Source: Bacillota bacterium (lineage in GTDB: Bacteria; Bacillota; Dethiobacteria; SKNC01). Taken from it: a stretch of 7,105 nt of DNA. Numbering within the stretch: position 1 is the first letter of the stretch; each line of letters begins with the position of its first letter. Location: positions 1 through 7,105 of the forward strand of contig SKNC01000070.1 of assembly GCA_007120745.1 (NCBI GenBank), given 5' to 3'. Of this stretch, positions 1-5,514 are shown one piece after another. Both the position numbers and the translations under genes were made by a program. The notes beneath the pieces are model-generated. The model saw only the letters and a program-made list of their open reading frames with translations, was not told the origin of the DNA and made no database searches.

Positions 1-108
1 AAGGATAAAGGTTAAAATCTATTTTAATGATAACACAAGGAGAAAATTTTGACAAACGTCATTTACATTCAGCCTTTTGATAAAATCAACCATGCATGGT
101 TTGATAAG
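1..108. other. Intergenic tail with two palindromes and direct repeats
   Basis: No convincing gene is visible here. It holds an inverted repeat at 12-27 (TTAAAAT, 2-nt spacer, ATTTTAA), a perfect 14-bp palindrome at 88-101 (AACCATGCATGGTT), and the octamer TTTGATAA twice in direct orientation, at 76-83 and 100-107, the second overlapping the palindrome's right edge. These could be a protein-binding site or the tail of a gene outside the window. A 25-codon frame with a good Shine-Dalgarno (AAGGAGA at 37-43, TTG at 49, stop at 124-126) is also present, but there is no further support for it. Confidence 0.4.
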
Positions 109-138
109 AAAAAACCCGGCTGTTAAACAGCAGCCGGG
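109..138 (-). terminator. Intrinsic terminator of gap
   Basis: CCCGGCTG (115-122) and CAGCCGGG (131-138) form a perfect 8-bp stem with an 8-nt loop. Read on the minus strand the stem is followed by six T (complement of A at 109-114), the classic rho-independent layout. The gap stop codon (complement of 123-125) lies in the loop, so the last gap codons form one arm of the stem and there is no untranslated 3' spacer. On the plus strand no T-run follows the stem, so it is probably one-directional. Confidence 0.85.
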
Positions 139-1145
139 GCCAGCATTTTTGTTGCAACGTATTCTGCCAGGTCTACCACCCGCACGGAATAACCCCACTC
201 GTTGTCGTACCAGGAGATGATCTTTACCAGGTCGTCTCCTATGACCATGGTGGAGAGGGTATCCACGACGGTGGAGTAAGGGCTTCCCTTATAGTCTACG
301 GAAACAAGGGGTTCGTTGGAAACTCCCAGGATTCCCTTCAGCTTCCCCTTGGCCTCCCGGGTGAAGGCGGCGTTTACTTCGTCGGCATTGGTTTTCTTTC
401 TCAGGTGGGCCACGAAGTCAATCAGGGAGACCGTAGGGGTTGGAACCCTGATGGCCAGGCCGTCCATTTTCCCATGGGCCTCAGGTATCACCAGGGAAAC
501 TGTCTTGGCGGCACCGGTGGTGGTGGGGATGATGGAAAGGTTGGCTGCCCGGGCCCTCCGGGGATCATCGTGGGGCAGGTCCAGCAGCTGCTGGTCGTTG
601 GTGTACGCGTGGGCCGTAAGCATCACGCCTTTTTCAATCCCAAAATGTTCTTCCAGAACTTTGACAACCGGAGCCAGGGCGGTGGTGGTGCAGGAGGCGT
701 TAGAGATGATTTCATGCTCCTCTTTTAAATCCTCATGGTTTACCCCCATGACCACAGTGATGTCCATGTCTTTTCCAGGAGTGGTTAGAATTACTTTCTT
801 GGCTCCCCCGGCCAGGTGCTCTACCAGCTCTCCCCGGGTTTTAAACCGTCCGGTGGCTTCAATCACGATATCTATATCGTGCTCTTTCCAGGGGATTTCC
901 TCGGGCCTCATCTGGTGAAAAAACTTTATATCCCGGCCATTTACAGTAATGGAGTCTTCGTCATTGTAGCGGATGTCTCCATTAAATTTTCCGTACAGGG
1001 AATCGTATTTCAAAAGATGGGTCAGGTTCTTGGTGGACCCCAGGTCATTGATAGCGGTGATGGCGATGTTCTGGGATTCCTGGGCAATCCTGAACACATT
1101 GCGTCCAATTCTACCAAAACCGTTAATTCCTACTTTTACGGGCAT
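123..1145 (-). CDS. gap: Type I glyceraldehyde-3-phosphate dehydrogenase, NAD-dependent
   Basis: A cytosolic glycolytic enzyme that interconverts glyceraldehyde-3-phosphate plus phosphate and 1,3-bisphosphoglycerate. The 340 residues are full length for the family. Visible are the Rossmann nucleotide loop GFGRIGR (9-15), Asp34 after the second strand, catalytic Cys152 in SNASC, catalytic His179 in TAHAYTNDQ, the DLPHDDPRRARA segment and the C-terminal SWYDNEWGYS. Asp34 and Leu190-Pro191 are the pattern known for NAD-specific rather than NADP-using enzymes, so a glycolytic role is inferred. The usual SCTTNCLAP motif reads SCTTTALAP here, with Asn replaced by Thr and the second Cys by Ala. The start is fixed by AAGGAGGG about 7 nt upstream. 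It appears monocistronic: it ends in its own terminator and is divergent from dapB, with no pgk or tpi beside it. No clear promoter was found between 1146 and 1293 on this strand. Confidence 0.97.
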   Translation of the reverse strand: MPVKVGINGFGRIGRNVFRIAQESQNIAITAINDLGSTKNLTHLLKYDSLYGKFNGDIRYNDEDSITVNGRDIKFFHQMRPEEIPWKEHDIDIVIEATGRFKTRGELVEHLAGGAKKVILTTPGKDMDITVVMGVNHEDLKEEHEIISNASCTTTALAPVVKVLEEHFGIEKGVMLTAHAYTNDQQLLDLPHDDPRRARAANLSIIPTTTGAAKTVSLVIPEAHGKMDGLAIRVPTPTVSLIDFVAHLRKKTNADEVNAAFTREAKGKLKGILGVSNEPLVSVDYKGSPYSTVVDTLSTMVIGDDLVKIISWYDNEWGYSVRVVDLAEYVATKMLAPAAV

Positions 1146-1235
1146 AAGAATTCCCTCCTTAAACTATACTAAAATAAAATGCTTTTTTAAGTTTTCCCAA
1201 ATCCAAGTAAAATAGTCATCTGACTAAAGGAAATC

Positions 1236-1264
1236 TTGACAGAGGCTAGTATTTATAGGAGAAT
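1236..1264 (+). promoter_or_regulatory. Candidate sigma-A promoter for dapB
   Basis: A perfect -35 box TTGACA (1236-1241) is followed after 17 nt by GAGAAT (1259-1264), which matches four of six bases of TATAAT. This would start RNA near 1271, leaving about 23 nt before the TTG start at 1294 and including the ribosome binding site AAGGAGG (1279-1285). The -35 is strong and the -10 weak. Its position in the gap/dapB divergent region supports it. It is a pattern call without experimental backing. Confidence 0.5.
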
Positions 1265-1293
1265 AAGGACATGAAAGGAAGGAGGTTATCCCT

Positions 1294-2082
1294 TTGAAGA
1301 TAGTAGTGAACGGAGCCGGAGGAAATATGGGGAAAGAAGTGGTCCGGGCTGTACTCGCGCAGGAGGACATGGAATTGTGTGGGGCCGTGGACCTGAATGA
1401 AGTGGGAAAAGACGTGGGAGAAATTTGCGGCCTGGGATGCCTGGGAGTAAATGTTACCAGTGATTTGGATTATACCTTAAAACGGGTGCAGCCTCAGGTG
1501 GTGGTGGACTTTACCACGCCTTTTGTAGTGATGAAAAATATTGAAACCACCATGGACAATGGGGTAAACCTGGTGGTGGGAACTACCGGTATAACCAACG
1601 TGGATTTAGAAAAAGTTCGATTGAAGGCCGCGGAAAAAGGGGTCCAGGCAGTGATTGCCCCGAACTTTGCCCTGGGGGCTGTGATGATGATGAACTTTGC
1701 CCGGCAGGCAGCCCGTTATTTTAACAATGTAGAAATTATTGAACTGCATCATGATAAAAAAGTGGATGCTCCCTCGGGGACAGCCCTGAAAACCGCGGAG
1801 ATGATCCTGGAGCAGAGGGAAACACCTCCGAAATCTACGGTGCAGGAGCTGGAGAAGGTTCCCGGTGTCCGGGGCGGGGAAATGGGCGGCATCAATATAC
1901 ACAGCGTTCGGCTTCCGGGATTAATTGCTCACCAGGAGGTCATTTTCGGAGGGGTGGGCCAGACCCTGACCATCCGCCATGATTCACTAAACCGCACCTC
2001 CTTTATGCCTGGGGTAATTTTGGCCATTCGCAAGCTTTCCAGTATAAACGGAGTGGTATATGGCCTTGAAAACCTGCTTTAA
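1294..2082 (+). CDS. dapB: 4-hydroxy-tetrahydrodipicolinate reductase
   Basis: Catalyses the NAD(P)H-dependent reduction of 4-hydroxy-tetrahydrodipicolinate (dihydrodipicolinate) to tetrahydrodipicolinate, in the cytosolic route to diaminopimelate and lysine. The 262 residues are full length. The N-terminal domain has the dinucleotide-binding GAGGNMG (7-13) and VVGTTG (94-99). The C-terminal domain has the diagnostic ELHHDKKVDAPSGTA stretch (150-164) with His152, His153 and Lys156, then the family tail from about GGINIHSVRLPG (199-209) to HDSLNRTSF. The start is TTG, chosen because AAGGAGG (1279-1285) lies 8 nt upstream and MKIVVNGAGG matches the usual N-terminus. The next gene is a SpoVFB-like protein acting, if functional, on the same pathway intermediate, so the pair marks the lysine/dipicolinate branch point. 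No dapA, asd or lysC is visible in the window. Confidence 0.96.
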   Translation: MKIVVNGAGGNMGKEVVRAVLAQEDMELCGAVDLNEVGKDVGEICGLGCLGVNVTSDLDYTLKRVQPQVVVDFTTPFVVMKNIETTMDNGVNLVVGTTGITNVDLEKVRLKAAEKGVQAVIAPNFALGAVMMMNFARQAARYFNNVEIIELHHDKKVDAPSGTALKTAEMILEQRETPPKSTVQELEKVPGVRGGEMGGINIHSVRLPGLIAHQEVIFGGVGQTLTIRHDSLNRTSFMPGVILAIRKLSSINGVVYGLENLL

Positions 2083-2133
2083 ACGTTTTCGTATATAAAA
2101 AAATTTGCCATTAAAATTATATATAAATCAATC

Positions 2134-2160
2134 ACTATATACCCCCTTTTGCATAATGTA
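2134..2160 (+). promoter_or_regulatory. Candidate sigma-K sporulation promoter for the SpoVFB-like gene
   Basis: AC (2134-2135), exactly 16 nt, then CATAATGTA (2152-2160) fits the Bacillus subtilis sigma-K consensus AC-N16/17-CATANNNTA in every specified base. RNA would begin near 2166-2168, just before the GGGGG ribosome binding site and about 15 nt before ATG 2182. The downstream protein resembles dipicolinate synthase subunit B, whose operon in B. subtilis is transcribed by mother-cell sigma-K, so motif and gene content agree. The motif is short and the region is AT-rich, so chance is not excluded. Sigma-E has a similar -10, but its -35 is not seen here. Confidence 0.6.
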
Positions 2161-2181
2161 TAGTAAACGGGGGTGTTTTTT
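2139..2181 (+). terminator. Hairpin plus T-run after dapB; 3' arm is the next gene's ribosome binding site
   Basis: ACCCCC (2141-2146) pairs with GGGGGT (2169-2174). As RNA the stem extends outward by U2140-G2175 and A2139-U2176, and inward past one mismatch by TTT (2148-2150) with AAA (2165-2167), leaving a 14-nt loop. T at 2176-2181 follows directly, so the element reads as an intrinsic terminator for dapB. The 3' arm is the only strong Shine-Dalgarno before ATG 2182, and the loop contains the sigma-K-like -10 box. It may therefore terminate or occlude translation of dapB read-through RNA. Confidence 0.6.
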
Positions 2182-2790
2182 ATGTACCTAACAGGAAAAT
2201 TAATGGTTTTTTTAATTTGCGATATACCCGGTATTAGTGAAAATGTAGTGGAAGAAATTGAAAAAATGTTGAAAGAAGGAGCCCGAATCAGGGCTTATGT
2301 GATAAACACTGATGACCGGGGGAAGACCAGATCCTGCCTGGAGGAAAGGCTGGACCTCCTGGAGGGTTTGACCTGGGAGAAAATGATTCTTTCAGAGGAG
2401 GGTCAAAATGCCTCAGGGTTGGAGGATGAGGAGTTTTTAGATGGAGTGGACCTGCTGGTGGCGGCACCCTGCCCTCCCTGGCTTTGGGAAAGGCTGGTGG
2501 CCTTCCGGCTGCCGGAGCGGGTTTCCCTGGTGGTGGCGCCGGTGGGCCTGGATACAGGCACCCGGGACCTGATCTACTACCTGGGAGACCTGTTGAAAAA
2601 GGAGAGAACATATTTTGTCCCTTTCGGCCCGGTCTCCCTTAACCCGGAGAAAAAACCGGAGGCCAGCTCAAAAGGTACGGCCGGGTCCTTTCTAGCGCGA
2701 ATGGACCTGTTGAGGGAGACTACCATGGCCGCCATCACCAGAAGCCGTATAGAACCTTTTATTTTTGAATGTGATACACTGCCCCGGTAA
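2182..2790 (+). CDS. Divergent dipicolinate synthase subunit B (SpoVFB/DpaB)-like protein
   Basis: The C-terminal part, TYFVPFG (143-149), KKP (157-159), and LARMDLL..T (171-180), closely resembles the end of SpoVFB as I remember it, a flavoprotein-family subunit of the enzyme oxidising dihydrodipicolinate to dipicolinate in the sporulating mother cell. The N-terminus from ATG 2182 (MYLTGK...EEIEKMLKEGA) also aligns in register with SpoVFB (about MSLKGK...IEKLVEEGA). That alignment and GGGGGTG 6 nt upstream favour this start. GTG 2173 lies inside the ribosome binding site. ATG 2203, with AGGA about 7 nt upstream, remains possible. The protein has 202 residues. The flavin-loop TGS is not conserved (LICDIPG), the TGNSLSKLA-type segment reads CPPWLWERLV, and about 12 residues around the AAKATLRN element seem to be missing. 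It may be a non-flavin paralogue, a pseudoenzyme or a lineage-specific enzyme. No SpoVFA gene adjoins it. Confidence 0.72.
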   Translation: MYLTGKLMVFLICDIPGISENVVEEIEKMLKEGARIRAYVINTDDRGKTRSCLEERLDLLEGLTWEKMILSEEGQNASGLEDEEFLDGVDLLVAAPCPPWLWERLVAFRLPERVSLVVAPVGLDTGTRDLIYYLGDLLKKERTYFVPFGPVSLNPEKKPEASSKGTAGSFLARMDLLRETTMAAITRSRIEPFIFECDTLPR

Positions 2791-2814
2791 CGTCTAAATT
2801 TATCATCCAGGCAT

Positions 2815-2847
2815 GGATAACCTGTTCCTATCCCCGGCACTTTTTTT
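2815..2847 (+). terminator. Weak candidate terminator between convergent genes
   Basis: GGATA (2815-2819) and TATCC (2829-2833) form a 5-bp stem with a 9-nt loop. A seven-T run lies at 2841-2847, but 7 nt separate stem and run, which is loose for an intrinsic terminator. It sits in the only gap between the converging SpoVFB-like gene and cbiO, where termination is expected. No better hairpin was found in 2791-2897 on either strand. Confidence 0.25.
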
Positions 2848-2897
2848 GCAGGCTGTCTTTTTCTTTAGCTGTGGGGAAAGCCAGGCGACCCGAGATT

Positions 2898-3743
2898 CTA
2901 ACCCCGGGCCAGCCGGCTGCAGTGCCGGTGGATTTCCTCAGCGGCCTGGTGGGTGCTCAAGGGGGTTTTTATCTGGATTCCCCTCTCCTTCAAATGCCGA
3001 CATAGGCAGGCCAGGGTGGGGGGTTCCAGGTTGGCGGAGTGCAGCAGGTGTTCCTGCTCAAAGAGCTCCGGTACCGTTCCCCGGAAGATAATTTTTCCTC
3101 TGTTCAACAGGTAAACCGTATCGGCGATGGCCGGCAGGATATTCAGGTCATGGGTGGTAAGCACCAGGGAGGTTCCGAATTTTTTATTGAAAAAGTTTAA
3201 CAGGTCAATCAGTTCGCTGCGGTTTTTTGGGTCCAGCCCGCTGAAGGGTTCATCCAGCAGCAGCAGCCTGGGCCGGGAGGCTACGGAGCCGGCCAGGGCT
3301 ACCTTTCGTTTTTCCCCACCGCTCAAGTAGTGGGGGATTTTTTTACTTAAGGGCAGGATGCTGCACTTTTCCAGGATGTCTTTTACCACGTGCTGGATTT
3401 CTTCCCGGGGGTACCCGTCATTTTTTAGTCCGAAGGCCACGTCCTCCTCCACCGTGGGACCCAGGATCTGCTCCTCAGCGTTTTGGAACACCACTCCGAT
3501 GTGTTTTCTCACTTCCTGGAATTTTTTATGGGGGCTCATTCCAAATACCTTAACCTTCCCTTCGGTGGGGGTTAAAAGGCCCATAATATGCAGGAGCAGG
3601 GTGGTCTTCCCGCAGCCGTTTCCTCCAATCACGGCCACCCTTTCCCGTTCCCGCACGCAGAATTCCAAACCGCAGAAATGCACGGTGGTTTTATCGGGAT
3701 ATATGTGTTTTAAGCAGTTTACCTCTACTATCTTTTCAGCCAT
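2898..3743 (-). CDS. cbiO: ECF-type cobalt/nickel transporter ATPase
   Basis: A cytoplasmic ATP-binding subunit that powers metal uptake with CbiM and CbiQ. Residues are numbered from ATG at 3743 (281 aa): Walker A GGNGCGKTT (40-48), Q-loop VFQ (about 85-87), ABC signature LSGGEKRK (140-147), Walker B LLLLDEP (160-166), and H-loop His198 in TTHD. The last 50 or so residues are a less conserved C-terminal tail typical of the family. A GTG at 3752 would add three residues, but it overlaps the ribosome binding site AAGGGAG, which sits about 8 nt before ATG 3743, so the ATG is preferred. It is the last gene of cbiM-cbiQ-cbiO but is separated from cbiQ by about 130 nt, where overlap or a few bases is usual. 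Family and context give a divalent metal (Co or Ni), and the sequence does not decide which. Confidence 0.92.
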   Translation of the reverse strand: MAEKIVEVNCLKHIYPDKTTVHFCGLEFCVRERERVAVIGGNGCGKTTLLLHIMGLLTPTEGKVKVFGMSPHKKFQEVRKHIGVVFQNAEEQILGPTVEEDVAFGLKNDGYPREEIQHVVKDILEKCSILPLSKKIPHYLSGGEKRKVALAGSVASRPRLLLLDEPFSGLDPKNRSELIDLLNFFNKKFGTSLVLTTHDLNILPAIADTVYLLNRGKIIFRGTVPELFEQEHLLHSANLEPPTLACLCRHLKERGIQIKTPLSTHQAAEEIHRHCSRLARG

Positions 3744-3873
3744 CTGGTTCACTCCCTTCAGAGAGATATTGACTATAGATATTTCATTTTTTTATCCAGA
3801 ACCCGGGGTATGCCGAAAAGCGGACTTCATTCCAGGCCGGCACGGTTGGTGAAATACTTAATACAGCCATTAT

Positions 3874-4575
3874 CTACAGCAGAAAAAAAATTACTCCGGC
3901 GGCCGTGCCCACCAGCAGGGGCAGCAGGTCGCACCGGGACCAATTTATTTTTTCCCTCTGTTCCACAAAGCCCTGCCGGTAGCCCCGGAGCTGAATCACC
4001 TGATAGAGCTTTTCGTTCAGTTCAAAAGAATGCAGCACCGTTGCTCCCAGGGCGGTGGTAATATTTTTCAGGGAAATAAATAATTTTCCCCTCTGTATTC
4101 CCCCCCTGACTTTTAAGGTGGTGAACAGCCCGGACAGCAGCCGAATCAGCAGGAAGAAAGACCGGTAGCTGATAAAAAGGATGTCTACCAGCAGCCCAGG
4201 TAAGAAGTAGCTCAAGAAACCGAATATTTGATAATAAGGGGTGGTGGAAAGCAAAAGGAGCAGCAGGGCGGCGGTGCTTACTGCCTTTAGTATCAAGGCT
4301 GCCGGGGGCAGGGTCCCCCCCAGGCCGGTCAGGGCGAAGACCGAAGCAAAGAACAGCGGATAAAACAGAAGGTGCAGAAACTTTTTTATGGGAAGACCGG
4401 AAAGGAGAAAAAGCCCAAAGATGAGCATCGCCGACAGGGCTAAAAAAGCCACCGAGGGGGAAATAATAATAAAGGAGATGAGGATCAGGAGCATGAGAAA
4501 CTTTGACGGCACCGATGCTTTATGCAGCGGGCTTTCTCCGTGGGCAGCCAGGTAATCCAGATAGGCAAGGTCCAT
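3874..4575 (-). CDS. cbiQ: ECF transporter transmembrane (T) subunit, CbiQ family
   Basis: The integral membrane coupling subunit linking the ATPase to the substrate-binding CbiM. It has 233 residues, somewhat short for the family. The N-terminus YLDYLAAHGESPLH (5-18) is the typical CbiQ opening. Hydrophobic helices are visible at about 26-59, 67-85, 93-112, 116-148 and 216-233. The two Arg-containing coupling motifs that contact the ATPase are seen as VRGG (156-159) and LRGY (196-199). The start is supported by AAAGGAG about 7 nt upstream. The gene begins 12 bp after the cbiM stop, so the two are cotranscribed. The stop is TAG at 3876-3874. Confidence 0.9.
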   Translation of the reverse strand: MDLAYLDYLAAHGESPLHKASVPSKFLMLLILISFIIISPSVAFLALSAMLIFGLFLLSGLPIKKFLHLLFYPLFFASVFALTGLGGTLPPAALILKAVSTAALLLLLLSTTPYYQIFGFLSYFLPGLLVDILFISYRSFFLLIRLLSGLFTTLKVRGGIQRGKLFISLKNITTALGATVLHSFELNEKLYQVIQLRGYRQGFVEQREKINWSRCDLLPLLVGTAAGVIFFLL

Positions 4576-4587
4576 GGTTATTCTCCT

Positions 4588-5310
4588 TTATAACAGGCCG
4601 GGTTTTACCCGGGCCAGGTATCCGACGATGGAGGCCACCACGATGGTTTCCAATAGTATTCCCGGCAGAGCGGCAGCAGACATAATTTGAATAAAGCTCA
4701 CCGGGGTTTTTGCTTTCATGGCCTCCAGCAGGTGGCCGCTGCAGTCATGGGAGGCGGAATGGTCATGACCGCAGTGACTGCAGTCCGTGTGCTCCTCTCC
4801 TACGGCTACCTCCATGATGTCGCTGTAGGAGAGCTGGGAGGCGGTTACAATTCCAAAAGCAAATATTATGGACAGGACCAGAGCGCAGAGGGTGGCTGCA
4901 GCCGCAGCTCCCGTGGGACGGAAAATGGGTTTCAGCAGGGAAAATCCCAGGAATCCCACCACCGCTTCCAGGCCAATTACCAGGGTATTCAATCCCACCA
5001 CGGTAATGCCCCCGTGTCCCATAAAGGAGAGAAAAAGATTCACGATAAATACGGCGATAAAGGCCAGGGAGGGCCCCAGGATAATGCCTGAAAGCACTGT
5101 CAGGTTTAAATGGTAGGGCAGGAATCCCAGGGGAATGGACATGGCCAAAAGCATTATTGCCACCAGAATACCTACCATGGGAAGTTTTTTTACCTGTTCC
5201 TGCTTCCCCAACCGGTATAAAACCAGGGACATGATGATTGCAGTGACTGCCAGTCCCGCAGCCCAAAGGTAGACAGGAAGTACTCCATCAGGAAAATGAA
5301 GGTGGCTCAT
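4588..5310 (-). CDS. cbiM: ECF transporter substrate-binding subunit for cobalt/nickel, CbiM family
   Basis: The membrane protein that captures the metal ion. It has 240 residues from ATG 5310, chosen because AAGGAGAG lies about 7 nt upstream and the N-terminus (MSHLHFPDGVLP) then matches the family's MHIPDG opening. A longer frame from 5367 would start upstream of the predicted transcript start. The N-terminal His residues (His3, His5) and His67 in PYHLN correspond to the N-terminal and internal His known to bind metal in CbiM/NikM. About six hydrophobic helices are visible (12-33, 44-62, 70-96, 101-126, 133-160, 208-233). Residues 174-193 are a His/Cys-rich loop with six His and three Cys, absent from the family members I remember and probably a second metal site. 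It heads cbiMQO. No cbiN, nikL or nikK is present, so the accessory subunit is missing or encoded elsewhere. Confidence 0.92.
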   Translation of the reverse strand: MSHLHFPDGVLPVYLWAAGLAVTAIIMSLVLYRLGKQEQVKKLPMVGILVAIMLLAMSIPLGFLPYHLNLTVLSGIILGPSLAFIAVFIVNLFLSFMGHGGITVVGLNTLVIGLEAVVGFLGFSLLKPIFRPTGAAAAATLCALVLSIIFAFGIVTASQLSYSDIMEVAVGEEHTDCSHCGHDHSASHDCSGHLLEAMKAKTPVSFIQIMSAAALPGILLETIVVASIVGYLARVKPGLL

Positions 5311-5340
5311 AATTCTCTCCTTCCAGGTTTTAACTTTACA

Positions 5341-5361
5341 GGTACAATTATAAACTATACC
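5341..5361. promoter_or_regulatory. Operator-like inverted repeat over the cbiM -10 box
   Basis: GGTACA (5341-5346) and TATACC (5356-5361) are inverted half-sites with one mismatched pair and a 9-nt spacer. The dyad is centred at 5351, on the predicted -10 box of the cbiM promoter, where a repressor would block RNA polymerase. Metal uptake operons are commonly under metal-sensing repressors, but the half-site does not match the NikR or Fur/Zur consensus I know, so no regulator is named. Confidence 0.35.
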
Positions 5362-5374
5362 CCACAAGAATCAA
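5347..5374 (-). promoter_or_regulatory. Sigma-A promoter for cbiMQO
   Basis: On the minus strand, TTGATT (complement of 5369-5374) is followed after 16 nt by a perfect TATAAT (complement of 5347-5352). Transcription would start near 5340, giving a leader of about 30 nt with the cbiM ribosome binding site. That is too short for a cobalamin or NiCo riboswitch, and none is visible. The perfect -10 and correct distance to cbiM support it; the -35 matches four of six bases. Confidence 0.65.
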
Positions 5375-5412
5375 TTCTATGCTAAAATTATAATATTATT
5401 TAACATTTTATT

Positions 5413-5451
5413 TGCATGGCAGGAGCGAAATACCTGTCCACTGAAAATGCA
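5413..5451 (+). other. Imperfect hairpin in the ttcA/cbiM intergenic region
   Basis: TGGCAGG (5417-5423) pairs with CCTGTCCA (5433-5440) as seven pairs with one bulged T and a 9-nt loop. An outer TGCA (5413-5416) can pair with TGCA (5448-5451) across an internal loop. There is no T-run, so it is not an intrinsic terminator. It may be a leader structure of ttcA or a binding site, and it matches no RNA family I know. No convincing ttcA promoter was identified in this stretch. Confidence 0.25.
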
Positions 5452-5514
5452 CTATACCAACATATGACAGGCATCCATATTATCCATTTCACGTAACTGC
5501 AGGAAGGAGAACTC

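Noticed and set aside
316..918. Long plus-strand frame opposite gap
   Set aside because: It is antisense to a clearly conserved gene and has low-complexity, shadow-like composition.
2173..2175. GTG 2173 as the start of the SpoVFB-like gene
   Set aside because: It lies within the GGGGGTG that serves as ribosome binding site and has no site of its own. ATG 2182 aligns with the SpoVFB N-terminus.
2288..2611. Long proline- and glycine-rich minus-strand frame opposite the SpoVFB-like gene
   Set aside because: It is a shadow of codon bias on the other strand, with no start context or recognisable domain.
3784..3870. 28-codon minus-strand frame between cbiQ and cbiO (ATG 3870 to TGA 3784), a possible remnant accessory subunit
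   Set aside because: It has no Shine-Dalgarno and no membrane helix, unlike CbiN, and no family resemblance. It starts 3 nt after the cbiQ stop only by chance, as far as I can see.
5311..5340. Cobalamin or NiCo riboswitch ahead of cbiM
   Set aside because: The leader from the predicted start site is only about 30 nt and shows no multi-stem structure or conserved riboswitch box.
5311..5367. Longer CbiM start at 5367 adding 19 residues
   Set aside because: It would put coding sequence across the predicted -10 box, the added residues are not family-like, and ATG 5310 has a strong ribosome binding site with the expected HFPDG opening.
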